Shown: positions 20,847-32,264, counted from the stretch's first letter. The stretch is 64,000 bases of DNA from Rhizomys pruinosus (GCA_009823505.1 VZQC01013986.1:863073-927072), one strand, 5' to 3'. The notes: a model not told the origin generated them from the sequence alone. Made by a program: numbers and translations.

Positions 20847-20863
20847 GAAAATAATAAAATCCA

Positions 20864-22385
20864 ATCTTCTCCCTCAAAGAAGCTGGACCACATGTTTTTC
20901 CCTGAATTCACAAAATTCTTCCAGACCTAAGGATATAATGATTTAACAAGTGTTCTATTCCCATGAGGCCTAGCTCTATTCTGGACATAACCTGACCGGG
21001 CTGCCATTTTCTTATTGGAACTGGGCCCCTCTAGAGCTGGACAGACATCTGAGAAGCCCTTGAATCAGGTTCTCCTGCATTACACTCACTGCTCTGTCAT
21101 GTTGTGTGTGTCATGAATCTTCGAGGTTTAATAATGTTCCCATTCTTTTTCTGCTCATTGAAAACTATTTTCTCTATAAACTCCAATAAACTGGTGATCC
21201 ATGTTGCAATGGAACCTTCACATGTTGAACTGCACACAGACTGGTAAAAGCATACATTAAGATGGCACACATGGTTACATTTGACTCCCTTAGCCATAAA
21301 TTTTTGCCTGGATAATATAAATAACTAGCAAATATCTCTAGGACCCCGAAGGCTTCCAGACAATGAACCTCTTCAACTTAAACTTTAAGTACACTTCATT
21401 ATCAATGGACTCCGACACAGAGTATGTAAACTACTTGGGAGAGTTCACCCAGGGCTCGCTGCTCACAACTGGCTTCCTGGTTCCTAGTGTTTCTTGGGAA
21501 AGCACTGTCTAAGCTACAGTTCTTAATCTCTTCCTTATAGCATCAGGGTGTTCCTACCACATCTTCTTGCTTTCCTATAAATCTAATAGAGAAGCTAAAT
21601 CGATTTTATTTTTCCTCTCAGGCTGACTCAAAAACAACATTGTTACTTTTGTCACTAAATGTTCACATCTAGCCTTTATTGTGTTCAGAGTAAATATTTG
21701 CCATCTGACCAGTCTTCTCCTGGTTCTTTGGCTTATAGTGAACTTGAGATACAGGTACAGAAATGTTAGTTTCAGACTCTTAATGTAATCCTGGCCCTTC
21801 CAGGCAACTAAATGGGTTCTGACACAGAAAGCAGTCAATTCATGTCAGAGCAGTTCATGTGGAGTCGTCCTAACCCAGATCAGTGCGTGCACAGAAGTTG
21901 TAGATGTGGTGCTGTTGCCACAGTTAATGCTGTGAGCATCAGCCAACGATGATCTGCCTCAATTCAAATGGCCATTCTTCCCCTGGGGTGCTACAAGTGC
22001 AATGAGTCCTTACTTCTCCCCAGGCTTCTGTGTGCTAGCCTCACCTGGAAGTCATTTTCTCCAGAAATGCACATGGGGATGTTTACTGCTTGGATGACCG
22101 CTGAACACCAGAATATAGTCTAACTGGATAATGAACATTTCTTTCCCAATCATCTTGCTGTTTTGTCAACAAGATGTCAGACATCTGGAGGCTTGAAATG
22201 CCTGCGGATGATTGACAGGGGAATTTGACATGTTTTCTGGCATTATGGAAACAGAGCCTCTGCATTTGTTTACACGGTGCCCCAAGCCAATTACGGAGGA
22301 GTAAATTATCATTCCTACCGTATGAGCTGCCGGTCTGATAAGAGGAAGGAAACATCTGCTATTAGTTATTTTTTGCTCTGTACAC
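20864..22385. other. Unrecognised, possibly single-copy sequence
   Basis: About 1.5 kb with no repeat I can name and no exon signature. Frames of 66-90 residues occur on the minus strand without recognisable domains. Together with 23110-25020 this is one of the longest stretches likely to be single copy. Confidence 0.45.
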
Positions 22386-22389
22386 AGAA

Positions 22390-23110
22390 AAGGTTATGGA
22401 AGGTTAGAAGTGTTAGCAAGGAGGAAGATCAAAGCTAGGAGAGCCTAGATGGTGAAAGGCCTTTGAAGACACATTAAGAAACTCAGACAACCACTATGCC
22501 ACAAATGTGTTCACAGTTGATTTTGAAAACACTCATTCAGGTCACATATTACCAACCTGGTGTCAGACAGGATCCCGAATTAGTAAGCAAACTTTAAAAA
22601 GTCTACTGCAGTGACCCAGGTGAGGCTCGAGGGAAGCTGCAGAGTGTTCCAAAGTATTTAAATGGCGATGGAGTGATCAGAACAAGACTTCCAATTAGTA
22701 TGCAGACTGTGTAGGACAACTTGGGAAGATAAGCAACTTGAAACAGGAAGACCAGGTTAGACAAAGTTATAATAGACATATGAGAGGTGAGGACCTGGGT
22801 AATGGCTGTGAGATGGAGGAGGAGGTGGACGCAGGAGAGCCAGAAGAATCGGAATGCTTGGGATAGGCTGCAGGATCTTTCATGAAGAGCGAGGGGAAAA
22901 TAGTTCCCTAAAACTACAACACTCCAAGACAGGGGGCTGAGAAGACACTACCAACTACAGGAAGAAAGGTCATGAAGCTTAGCGTCAAGGAAAAAGGACG
23001 CTTCCCCTCCACGTGGTGGAGGTCTCCAGGTGCAACTCAGAGGAAGTGCCTGGCAGGTAGGTTTAACATGCAGAGCTGGACCCCAGGTATGAGGCTGTCA
23101 TGGGAAATAA
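22390..23110 (+). repeat. L2-like ancient LINE relic
   Basis: 'gatggtgaaaggcctttgaag', 'tctactgcagtgacccaggtgag', 'gatgga...gaggtggac' and 'ggtctccaggtgcaactcagaggaag' follow the order of a mammal-wide LINE relic that I associate with L2. Very diverged; assignment from memory. Confidence 0.4.
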
Positions 23111-25021
23111 ATGCAGTTGTCAAGGGAGAAGAAAGGAGAAGAGAGATCGGGGTCAAAAGGCGTCAAAAGGACCCGTCCTCAAGAATGGTAGTGGTGTCAG
23201 GTGCCATGGAGCCCATGTACCATACATAGCGCCTGTCCCTGCACCACCACGCCACTCGTGTGCCCGAGATGCAAGGCCTTCAGAGCTGCCAAGTTACCTA
23301 ACCTCCCATTTGTGAAGGAAAAGGATACTCGTGTTTGGGGATGAAAGATTTTGTTTTCGCCAATACCAGCCTGGCTCTAGATGTGAAAAGAAATGATTTT
23401 GACAATGAATTAGATGCACCGTATACCACCCATGTCTCTTTCTAGTTAGGAGTTGTTCTTTGTGTTACTGTTTGCCTCTCCTTCCTCTGGTCTGACTACC
23501 GTCTTCATTTTTCTTGTGTCTTCACTCTGAGTGACTTAAACCTTGCATTGGTCCAGTTGTTTTTCTCTCTAACAAATAACAATGGCACTCTAGATATTGC
23601 TTAGAGCTCCATTTTTTTCTTTAAAGTGAATTTGACTCTTACGACCATGAGCTTGGTGGTAGACCCATACTGTGCATGTCCATAAGTCAATTGCAACTAC
23701 TGCCTGCCTCTGATGTCTTTTCATTTCCAGTGGCCTCAAACTTCACCAGTGACTGTCCAAACCACATCCCAATAGACATGCAAATGTCCTGGAGGGAATG
23801 ATTAAGCCAAGTCCTGTGGAGAGGGTAGAGGCAGCTCAAGAGAAGATCTTTGGATGTGATGATAACTAAGGGGCTTTTATAGAGGACATAGAGTTGAGAA
23901 GCAAAGAGCAATCATAATAAAATAAGGAAGAATTAGATTTCTCCATCTTTAGAAAGTAAGTCTGGGTAGGCAAATACTTATTTAAAGGGAGAATTCTTCA
24001 CCTGATTTGACACCTTTCACAAAATATTGTAAATTGCAAAATTACAAATTGCAACCTGTGAACTGTCATTAAATGTGTCTTTGGAGCCAGTGCGTGACCA
24101 GTGCTAATGGTAGATTTATACTCTCAGCAGGAAAAGTGTTCTTCTGAGGTTTGGTTTGTAGCTTTTCAGTGCTCCTTACATTTAACTACTGTTTTGAAAG
24201 TGATTCCTGTTGGTATGGAATCTTTTCCAGCTGGTCCCTCCAGACATATATTGGAAGCACCAACACAGATGGAAATCAAATACAGCTATGTGAAAATAAA
24301 ATGTATTTATGGCAGGCTGTATTCAATAAGCAAGGATCAAGGCTAGCAGTTTCCTTTCCTTCTTAAAGCACTGGCAGTATTACTGCAAACCCGGCAAGGA
24401 CAATCTTGGAAACAAACTCTTCCTCCCACGTTGACCCTGCATAATCCTCTGGTATCTTCAAATGTGGAAACTCAGTTTCAGAGTAAAACCCAAGTCAACA
24501 GACAATGAGAATATTCCTCACCCAGGAAACTTGAAATATTCATGGAGGTGGGAGTTCTTTGCAATTTGTTTTTATCTTTCATTACTTAAAAACAGAACTG
24601 CTTTGTAACTATTCCAAGGCTTGGAAACTCACACATGACCACTTACTCTAAGTCTGTGTGGAGCAAATACAAGTGAGACCTCAGTATGAGTGAGCTTTGG
24701 AGCACAGCTTGGGTGGCCATCGCAGTGGATGCTGTGTGGCCAGTCCAACATGCTCTTCTGTACTCTGGTAGTTTAGGTTTTGTTTTGAAGTCTACCTTTT
24801 CATTCACTGGACTCAGTGGAGGAAAATGCACCAAGGTAAATTCTGGATCATGAAAAGCAGCAAAGGAGGACCCATCTCATTGTTATGATGAATTTATGGG
24901 AGAATGTCCACCCCGATCTCACCAAAGAGAAGCAAAGAGGTTCTGCTAGGGTCCACTGAGATAGATCGGACAGCTCTTCTTTCACTTCTGAATGTTTTGG
25001 GGGGTTACATACGGCTTCTGC
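23110..25021. other. Unrecognised, possibly single-copy sequence
   Basis: Nearly 2 kb with no transposon recognised. Frames at 24101-24346 and 24848-25093 show no known domain. If conserved regulatory sequence exists in the window, this and 20864-22385 are the places to compare between species. Confidence 0.4.
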
Positions 25022-25331
25022 TCCAAAAATGAGACTGGTTGGTCTGGAGGCAAACCTGGCAAGTACTCCAGTAGGGAGGGAAGGAATCTTCATCCTGAGT
25101 CACCCTGAGCTAGCAAGCCCATGACCATGCAACATACCTTCCAATGGACGGCCATTGCTGGGACTTCAACAGACTTTCCAAAAATGAGACTGGTTGGTCT
25201 GGAGGCAAACCTGGCAAGTACTCCAGTAGGGAGGGAAGGAATCTTCATCCTGAGTCACCCTGAGCTAGCAAGCCCATGACCATGCAACATACCTTCCAAT
25301 GGACGGCCATTGCTGGGACTTCAACAGACTT
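25022..25331. repeat. Perfect 155-bp tandem duplication
   Basis: 25022-25176 and 25177-25331 are identical over all 155 bases by eye, starting 'tccaaaaatgagactgg' and ending 'cttcaacagactt'. After the second copy the sequence continues 'tcccatggatgg', where the first copy runs into the second. Either a very recent duplication or an assembly error. Confidence 0.97.
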
Positions 25332-25365
25332 TCCCATGGATGGCCATTTTGAAGTAACTCTCCAT

Positions 25366-25486
25366 AATAGAGATATATATATAGATATATATATATAATA
25401 TATATTCACATTATAATATAATATATTATAATATAACTATATATATATTATATATGGTATATAGTAGATATAGATATATATAAAAC
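25366..25486. repeat. TA-rich microsatellite-like block
   Basis: Runs of TATA, GATATA and TTATAATATAATA fill about 120 bp with only a few G/C. Several palindromic stretches. Confidence 0.9.
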
Positions 25487-25577
25487 AAAGGCTGGTCATC
25501 AACTTTCAACTCTCCTGCCTCATACTCCTAAGTACTGGGATCACATGCATGTGTTACCATATCAAGCAATGTCTTAT
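25487..25577 (-). repeat. B1 fragment, old, antisense
   Basis: 'ggctggtcatcaactttcaactctcctgcctcatactcctaagtactgggatcacatgcatgtg' resembles the reverse complement of a proto-B1 middle and head. Truncated at the TA-rich block. Confidence 0.6.
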
Positions 25578-25784
25578 TTATTAATATTAAATTGTTTTAA
25601 AATTACAAACAAATGCAGGCTCTTTCTGGGTCTGCCATCATAATGTATTTTATTGAAAATAAACAATTTATAAAAGTGTTAATGAAAGAATCTTGTATTT
25701 AATTATATTCAAATACAGAAATTACAGATGAGACCTTTACTATTCTATTTGAAAAGAACCATGCTCTGAGTAGTACTTAATATT

Positions 25785-25882
25785 TTTGTTTTGTTTTGTT
25801 TTTTGGTCTTTTTGAGACAGGGTCTCCCTGTAGCCCCAGCTGTCCTGGAACTCACTCTGTATACCAGGTTGGCCTTGATATT
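25785..25882 (-). repeat. B1 SINE, antisense, truncated
   Basis: (GTTTT) repeats then 'gtctttttgagacagggtctccctgtagccccagctgtcctgg...ctgtataccaggttggccttg' give the B1 3' half in reverse; the 5' half is absent. 25578-25784 holds AT-rich unrecognised sequence. Confidence 0.85.
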
Positions 25883-25924
25883 TTTAAAAGCTGAGTTATA
25901 GCAATTTCACCATTACCGAATCGA

Positions 25925-26250
25925 TTTCTTTTTTATTACGACCAAATGCCTGTCAGGGCACCCTACGGGAGGAGAAGAGTGTCTTGGCTCCCAGTTTGAG
26001 AGGACACAGTGTACGGTGTTAAGGGAGGTACAGAGGCAGGAGCACTCTCATTGTGGCAGTAAGGAGATGAAGCTGCCTGTTCACGTCTTGGCAGACAGGA
26101 AGCAGAATCATAAATGGGGCCTGGCTGTGAACTATAAAGCCCTCTGCTAGTGACCCACTTCCTCTAGTGAAGCTCCACCTCCAGAAGATCCCCAAACAGC
26201 CCTACCAGCTAGGAGCCAAGGGTTCAAACACAGGAGACTACAGTAAAGCT
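25925..26250 (-). repeat. Rodent LTR-like interspersed repeat, antisense, diverged
   Basis: 'ttacgaccaaatgcctgtcagggcaccc', 'ctcccagtttgagaggacacag', 'ggcaggagcactctca' and 'cccaaacagccctaccagctaggagccaag' follow a rodent repeat family I remember, read in reverse. Name not assigned. Confidence 0.5.
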
Positions 26251-26459
26251 ATAGCAATTACCATTAGCGTTATATGTCAGACAAAAGTTAGGTGTCTGGC
26301 ATATTTTTTCTCACTGCTTCCCTTATTGATATTATATGGTAGATATCAATAATCTCTAGTTTTCAGATGAGGATCACAGTCACTGTGCACTTTGTATATG
26401 ACTATACAATAAATATGGTGATTGTGATAGCTGATCTTTATTTTATAGTTACTGTAATC

Positions 26460-26610
26460 TATAATCAGGTGCTTTCTAAGTACTCCATATGCATAGCATT
26501 AGTTCATTCTCTGTCACTTCAACTCTGAAATATGATTGGAACTTGGAAAACTGAAGCCCAGAAAGTGTCAGAGAATTCTCAGTCATCTAAACAGTGAGTA
26601 GTGTGAGATG
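26460..26610 (-). repeat. MIR SINE relic, antisense
   Basis: 'ggaacttggaaaactgaagcccagaaagtgtcagag' is a diverged form of the antisense MIR core ('gatgaggaaactgaggcacagagag'); the flanks fit in order. Confidence 0.55.
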
Positions 26611-27305
26611 TATGCCCCCAGTGTCCCTGGCCAGCCTGCGTACCCAACTCCCTATGCACTATAGCTATGATTCAAAACACAGCAGGGTCTGTCTATATTC
26701 CTAGCCCTTCTGGTTTTGCTAACAATGTGAAATTACTAAAACTTACAATTTCTTCTTGTTTACATGAATGTAGTAGGCATTCACTGTGGTATGGCAAAGG
26801 GAAATCAGATAGCTTGCTTGCTCCCTCTTTGACTCCAGAGACTCTCCTTCTGTGTCCTAGAGAACCTTCAAGAGATGGGAGACTGAAGCCACAAGCAGTG
26901 TCACAGCCCACATGGCAACAGTCCAACTCTTCCATAGCAAGCCATCTAGACTGATGCCGATAAATCTTATCCCTCTGTTGGAGTTGACAAGAGGGTTCCA
27001 TGCCTCTCTAGCCAGTGAGAGAGTTCCTAAGAACAGGGAGGGCTGGAAATGTTCAAAATGCACGCACAGCACAAGACAGGACTGTCCTATTCGCTTTGTC
27101 CTGGTAAAGTTTCTACTTTAGAACCTTTACTGTAAATTTGCCTTTTTGTGCTTCTGCTTCTTCATTCAACATTTATTATGAGGCCAACAAAGTTTTGCTC
27201 TGCTGAACCGAAGGAATGCATGTGCTCACGTGTTTGTGATCACGTTGGGGATGATCCAGATCTGAGTCCTTTTCTTTAATGTACAGGGTCATTCTACTGC
27301 AATCT
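26611..27305. other. Unrecognised sequence
   Basis: About 0.7 kb without a recognised repeat. Frames of 95-102 residues on opposite strands overlap at 26667-27001, with no known domain, so no gene is called. Confidence 0.45.
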
Positions 27306-27307
27306 TT

Positions 27308-27532
27308 TTAAAAAATTTATTATTTTTATTTTATGTGTATTAGTGTATTATCTGCATGTATATAAGTATACCCATGTCATGCAATGCATGTGGAGTTCAG
27401 AAAAGGATGTCTGATCTCCTGGAACTGGAGTTTCAGAAGGCTCTTAGCCACCATGTAGGTGCCGAGAATTGAACCCAGGTCCTCTGCAAGAGCAGTCAGT
27501 GCTCTTAACCACTGAGCTATCTCTCCAGCTCC
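27308..27532 (-). repeat. B2 SINE, antisense, older subfamily
   Basis: 'tgtcatgcaatgcatgtggagttcag', 'ctcctggaactggagtttcagaagg' (no 17-bp extra unit), 'gaattgaacccaggtcctctgcaagagcagtcagtgc', head end 'gctatctctccagctccc'. Clear antisense B2. Confidence 0.92.
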
Positions 27533-27697
27533 CACTACTACATTCTTAATCCCATTTCTCATGTGTTTGTTATTGTTCATTGGCTGTCATTTGACTTAGG
27601 CTTATGCTTCAATATTATCTTGCCTGTCAGTAGCCTCTCCCTCTTATTTATTTTGATTCACATTACTTATTTATTACATGTTTAACTGTTCACTTTT

Positions 27698-29090
27698 TTA
27701 ACATCTTTATTGAAGTTATGTGCATTTCATACATCATTTCTCAGTCCAATCTAGACTTATCTTATCTTCCATGCCCCCCACCCCACCCGAGTTCATGCAC
27801 CTGCCATTCCTGCCTTGTATCTTTTTTCTGATTCTTTTCAAAGTTTTTCAAAGCAGAAGATTATTGTCCTTCAGGGAACTTTACCATTTTGGTTGGTTCC
27901 CTGTCCCTGTGCCTCTGCTGTTGTTCCCTCCAATCTGCACCACTTCAACATATGCATATATATATATGTCACACCTACACTAAAATTATATCATCTGTAC
28001 ACAAACTGTCATTTCCATATCATATTTCAGGATTCACATTTTTCCTTTTAAAAAATTTATATTACTCTAAAATATGCCTACACATCCTCCACCCACATAC
28101 CACAATTACAAAGTCTAAAAATAAGTGGTGGGTTAATTCTAGAGCCTGTTAAGGGATTTACATTGTAAGTGTACAGTTGCTTTCAGGGAAAGGGGTATAT
28201 AACATAAATGTTGCTCACTTTGCCTTACAACTCAGTGCTTGGTGCTAGCATCCACAAATGAGGGATACCATTCATTGTTTGCTTTTCTGGAACTGTGTTA
28301 CTTCACTTAGCATAATATCTTCTAGTTCCATCCACTTACCTGCAAAGTTCATGATGCCATCTTTCTTTACTGCTGCATAGAACTCCATTGTGTAGATGTA
28401 CCACATTTTCTCTATCCACTCATTGGTTGAAGGGTATTTGGGTTGGTTCCAGCTCTTCGGTATTGTGAAGAGAACTGCAATGTACATGGCTGTGCATGTA
28501 TCTCTGCAGTAGGATGAGTCTTGTGGATATATACCCAAGAGTGGTATGGCTGGATCAGGTGGTAAGCTCATTTTGAGTCTTTTCAGAGTTCTCCATTACT
28601 GCTTTCCATAATGGTTGTATGAATTTACATTCCCACCAGCAGTGGATGAGTGCTCCCCTTTCCCTATAACCTCTCCAGCATTTGGTATTATTTGTTTTCT
28701 TGATCCTAGCCAGTCTTATTGGAGTGAGATGATATCTTAAAGTGGTTTTAATTTGCATTTCCTTAATGATTAGTGATGTTGAACACTTTTTAAGATGTTT
28801 CTCAGCCATCTTTATTTCCTCACTGGTGAAATCTCTGTTCAGCTCTTTACTGCATCTTTTGAGTGAGTCATTTGTTTTCTTCTTTGTTTTTTGCATAGTT
28901 TATATATTCTGGAAGTTAATGCTCTGTCAGATGTATCACTGGTGAAGAAGGTTTCCTCCCACTCTGTGGATTTTCTCTTCACCTCAGTGATTGTTTCTTT
29001 CACTGTACAGAAGCTTTTGAGTTTAATGAGGTACCACTTGTCAATTGTCAACCTCACTTCCTGTGCAGCTGCTGTCTGATTTAGAAAGTC
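27698..29090 (-). mobile_element. LINE-1, antisense, 5'-truncated, with target duplication
   Basis: 1.39-kb antisense L1 between direct repeats 'actgttcactttt' at 27685-27697 and 29091-29103. 3'UTR about 27698-28270, ORF2 C-terminal region to 29090. Closely parallels the L1 at 9134-12902, which serves as an internal reference, but has no B2 insertion. Very short A-rich end. Confidence 0.94.
28272..29090 (-). pseudogene. L1 ORF2 C-terminal remnant
   Basis: Minus frames 28555-28896 and 28272-28571 read L1 ORF2 C-terminus, with HLKKCSTSLIIKEMQIKT, a Cys/His-containing CWRGYRERGALIHCWWECK block, then DPAIPLLGIYPQD and YTMEFYAAVKKDG, ending at a stop near 28272. The two pieces are in different frames, so there is a frameshift near 28560; another occurs near 28850. 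RT and endonuclease domains are missing by truncation. Confidence 0.92.
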
Positions 29091-29103
29091 ACTGTTCACT
29101 TTT

Positions 29104-30423
29104 AAAAAATTATTTTTTACCAGTTTTGGCTTATTTCTGTAGGGGCTTTGTTTTGTCACAGCTGTACCCTTCACATTATAGTGGTTGACACAATTAAAAC
29201 TCAATTACTAGTTCTTGAACCAAAGATGGCACTAATGAATATGGAAGGAGCTCTAACACATAGTAAGACATTTTCTCTAGAGATTTTCAGCCCATCAAGG
29301 CCATGCCAAAGTGTTTAATATCATTAGCATTTATGTGAGCACCCTTCTGTTACATTGGGATAGCACAGTATGTGTAACCCCTAAATTGTCTTTAATTTTT
29401 ATCCAAACATAGTTTAATAATAACAAAAAATGTTAAACTCAACTGTTGCTGCAATTTTAAAAATTACAGATAATTTTCATAATTATTGATGTGTGAATTT
29501 CTGGCTAATCCTTATTTGTCATTATTAGTTCTCTGATAACACAGAAACTTGTAATTCAGTGACGGATATGGGGTGGTGGCAAAAAACTCAGCGTGCAAGA
29601 GCGGGGACTGTTCTCAATTTTGTGTCACACCTAAAATCAACTTAAATGAATTCTGTGAAAACCTTGCCATTTGGAAATGTTGGTTGCGTGAGGAACTTCT
29701 GTGCAAGCAAATCTTGGACATTCCATCTTAGTGCTGAGCAGAGCGCTGGCCTGGAAATTGGTGCCAAAACCATGTGTTTGACTCTGGAAAAAGGGCATTC
29801 CACACATTCATCAAGAGCCCTTCTTGGCAAATCTAAGTTGATGGTGCAGGACACATATGTGTCTACGTAGTCGATAGTGCAGAAACCACATTGGTTATAT
29901 ATGGAAAGCATTGTAACAGTGGATGTATTTATAGAAATGTCTATGAAACATGCAGTTATTTTTAACAAGAAAGACTTGAAGTTGTTTAGTGCAGATGCAT
30001 AAATTGTACTACAAATAAAATGATTGATTATAATACGATCCACATTTTCAGATATCCGGTCATTTCGGAGTCAAGTATGTAGTTAGGATGGCAAAGGCAT
30101 GCAGACTGCATTAAAATGATCTAATGAGCACGGACCTTTATCTATGAGAAAAGATGTGTTGGCAGGGGAGCCAGAGGGACAGGTCCTTGAGGCAGCAGAC
30201 GAGCGCAGTAGTTAGCGGCCTCAGTTTCATGGTCAGTAGCGTGCATGCAGAAGGCAACCTACTGGATTGAATTCTTCCCCTTATGGGCTCTGATGATGGA
30301 TGTGACTGAATTCCTCGGTGACATTGTGTCTTGGGAACTTACTGAAAGCTCTCCACTGATAAACGGTACAGCAGAGCCTTGCAGCCTACTCCTTCACAAA
30401 GTCTATTGTTGTGATAGTTAGTG
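29104..30423. other. Unrecognised, possibly single-copy sequence
   Basis: 1.3 kb with no transposon recognised. Holds a 133-residue minus frame (29642-30043) that does not match any family I know and overlaps a 74-residue plus frame. No splice or promoter evidence. Confidence 0.45.
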
Positions 30424-30775
30424 TTGTCCAATTGATAGAATGTAGAGGCGCCTGGGAGATAGACCTCTGGCCATGCCAAGAAAAATTATCTTAATTGGGT
30501 TAATTGAAGTGGAGAGACCCAGCCTAAAGTTCGGTGACAGCATTCGCTGGGTTTTTGAATCCCAGTCGGAATAGAAAGGAGACAGCGAGCTGTGCATACT
30601 TGTTCATCACACTGCTTTCTAATGTGGAGGCAGAGGGAATGGCTCCATCAGCCTCCCGCCATCAGGACTTGCTCACCTTGATGAGCTGGAACCTTGAACT
30701 GTGAGCAGAAATAAACCCTTTCTTAAGTTGCTTTTTCCAGGGAGTTTTATCACATCAGCATAAAATAAACCAAGA
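30424..30775 (+). repeat. Rodent LTR-like interspersed repeat, near full length
   Basis: Starts 'tgttgtccaattgatagaatg', passes 'cttaattgggttaattgaag', 'ccgccatcaggacttgc' and ends 'agaaataaaccctttcttaagttgc...cacatcagcataaaataaacc'. Same family as 50192-50570. The AATAAA near 30710 and overall size suggest an LTR, but a non-autonomous DNA element is possible. Confidence 0.65.
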
Positions 30776-30822
30776 CAGAGGTGTTCTTAATAATTTTCTT
30801 TAATAATTCATAATTTTCTTGT

Positions 30823-31044
30823 GGCTGGAGAGATTGCTCAGCTGTTAAGGAGCACTGACTGCTCTTGCAGAGGACCCAGGTTCGATTTCCAGCACCCACA
30901 TGGCGGCTAAGAACTGTCTTTAACTCCAGTTCCAGGGGAATCTGACACCCTCTTCTGACCTCCATGGTATTGCATGACACGGGTGCACTAACCTACATGC
31001 AGACAGTACACTCATTCACAAATAAAAAATAAAAAAATTTTTAA
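30823..31044 (+). repeat. B2 SINE, subfamily without 17-bp unit
   Basis: Head 'gtggctggagagattgctcagctg', box B 'ggttcgatttccagc', body 'ctgtctttaactccagttccagggg', 'ccctcttctgacctcc', A-rich tail. The body from 'gatttccagc' is nearly identical to 37416-37578, so the two are the same subfamily. Confidence 0.93.
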
Positions 31045-31122
31045 ATGACAGGAAGTTTAGCTTACAGTGACTAAGTCTTAGTAATTGCTGTCTTCTAGAA
31101 ATCACTATTGCTTTTCTAAACA

Positions 31123-31382
31123 ATTTTATTTTTTATTATTTTTTAATGGATTTTTAAAAATTTATTATTTTTTATGTGTATGAGTGTACTGTCTGTGTGT
31201 AGGTTGGTGTACCCGTGTCATGCAATGCTGCGGAGGTCAGAAGAGGGCGTCAGATTCCCCTTGAACTTGGGTTAAAGACGACTCTTAGCCACCATGTGGG
31301 TGCTGGGAATCGAACCTGGGTCCTCTGCAATTGGTGAGAGAGCAGTCGGTGCTCTCAACCACTGAGCCATCTCTCCAGCCCC
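31123..31382 (-). repeat. B2 SINE, antisense
   Basis: T-rich tail (31123-31175), body and head ending 'gagccatctctccagcccc', flanked by 'tctaaaca' at 31115-31122 and 31383-31390. A 9-base insertion ('ttggtgaga') interrupts the normally continuous 'ctctgcaagagcagtcgg' block. Confidence 0.92.
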
Positions 31383-31423
31383 TCTAAACATTTTTAAATG
31401 ATGAATTTAAAAGGTCTAGAATT

Positions 31424-31612
31424 TTAGCCAGATGTGGTGGTGCATACCTGTAATCGCAGCACTTGGGAGCAGAGGCAAGCAAATCTCTGTGAGTTCAAGG
31501 CTAGCCTGGTCTACAGGGCTAATTCCAGGCCAGCTGAGGCTACAGGGAGACCCTATCTCAAAAAAAATAAATAAATAAATAAAAAAAATAATAAAAATAA
31601 ATAAATAAAATA
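31424..31612 (+). repeat. B1 SINE, sense
   Basis: 'gccagatgtggtggtgcatacctgtaatcgcagcacttggg...ctagcctggtctacagggc...gggagaccctatctc' followed by a long AAAT-rich tail to about 31612. Confidence 0.93.
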
Positions 31613-31621
31613 AGTATCATG

Positions 31622-31757
31622 TCAAGGCCTGTAATAGCAGCAGTCAGGAGGTAGAGGATAGAAAAACAGAAATTCAAGGTCATTCTTGGCTACATAGTGA
31701 GTTTGAGGCCAGCCTGGGATATGTGACACTCTGTCTCAAAGAAATAAATAAACATAT
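31622..31757 (+). repeat. B1/B4-type SINE, diverged, sense
   Basis: 'caaggcctgtaatagcagcagtcaggagg...tcattcttggctacatagtgagtttgaggccagcctgg...cactctgtctcaaag' is a proto-B1/B4 B1-half in sense, placed directly after the A-rich tail of the preceding B1. Confidence 0.75.
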
Positions 31758-31848
31758 AAAAATGTGATATATATGTATAATTATGTATATAATCAATATT
31801 TGTTAACCCAGTATGAAAGTAAATATTGAATTAAAAACTGATATCTTG

Positions 31849-32041
31849 GGGCTGGAGAGAATGGCTCTGCATTTAAGAGCACCGACCTGCTCTTGCAGAG
31901 GCCTAATGTGGCTAAGAACCGTCTTTAACTCCACTTCCAGGGGAATCTGACACACTCTTATGACTTCCACAGCACTGCACAACCCAGGTGTATCTACCTA
32001 CATGCCAGTACCTCAGTGATTCATACACATGCTAAATAAAC
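31849..32041 (+). repeat. B2 SINE, sense, with internal deletion
   Basis: Head 'ggggctggagagaatggctctgc' has an extra base, and the region from box B through 'cacccaca' is missing ('gcagaggcctaatgtggctaag'). Tail 'gctaaataaacaaaaaag'. It served as the target for the next B1. Confidence 0.85.
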
Positions 32042-32055
32042 AAAAAAGAAATTAA

Positions 32056-32178
32056 GGCCGGGCGTGTAGCACACGCCTTTAATCCAATCCTAGCCTGGAG
32101 TGCTGACGAGGCAGGTGGATCTTTGTGAGTTCAAGGCCAGCCTGCTCCTACAGAGTGAGTTCTCCAGGACAGCTGGAG

Positions 32179-32211
<33 letters not shown>

Positions 32212-32249
32212 TCCAAAGACCAAAAAAAAAAAAAACCAACAACAACAAC
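32056..32249 (+). repeat. B1 SINE, sense, with target duplication and indels
   Basis: Flanked by 'aaaaaagaaattaa' at 32042-32055 and 32250-32263. The body has several one- or few-base indels ('gggcgtgtagcacacgcc', 'atccaatcctagcctggagtgctgacgagg') although the target duplication is perfect, and the 3' end runs into A27 and A13 blocks. Young insertion with untypical indels. Confidence 0.9.
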
Positions 32250-32264
32250 AAAAAAGAAATTAAA

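Noticed and set aside
25022..25331. Tandem repeats as a possible CRISPR array
   Set aside because: Two adjacent copies without spacers in a vertebrate nuclear context; no cas genes.
26667..27001. Paired 95- and 102-residue frames on opposite strands
   Set aside because: No domain, no splice context, and lengths expected by chance in moderately GC-rich DNA.
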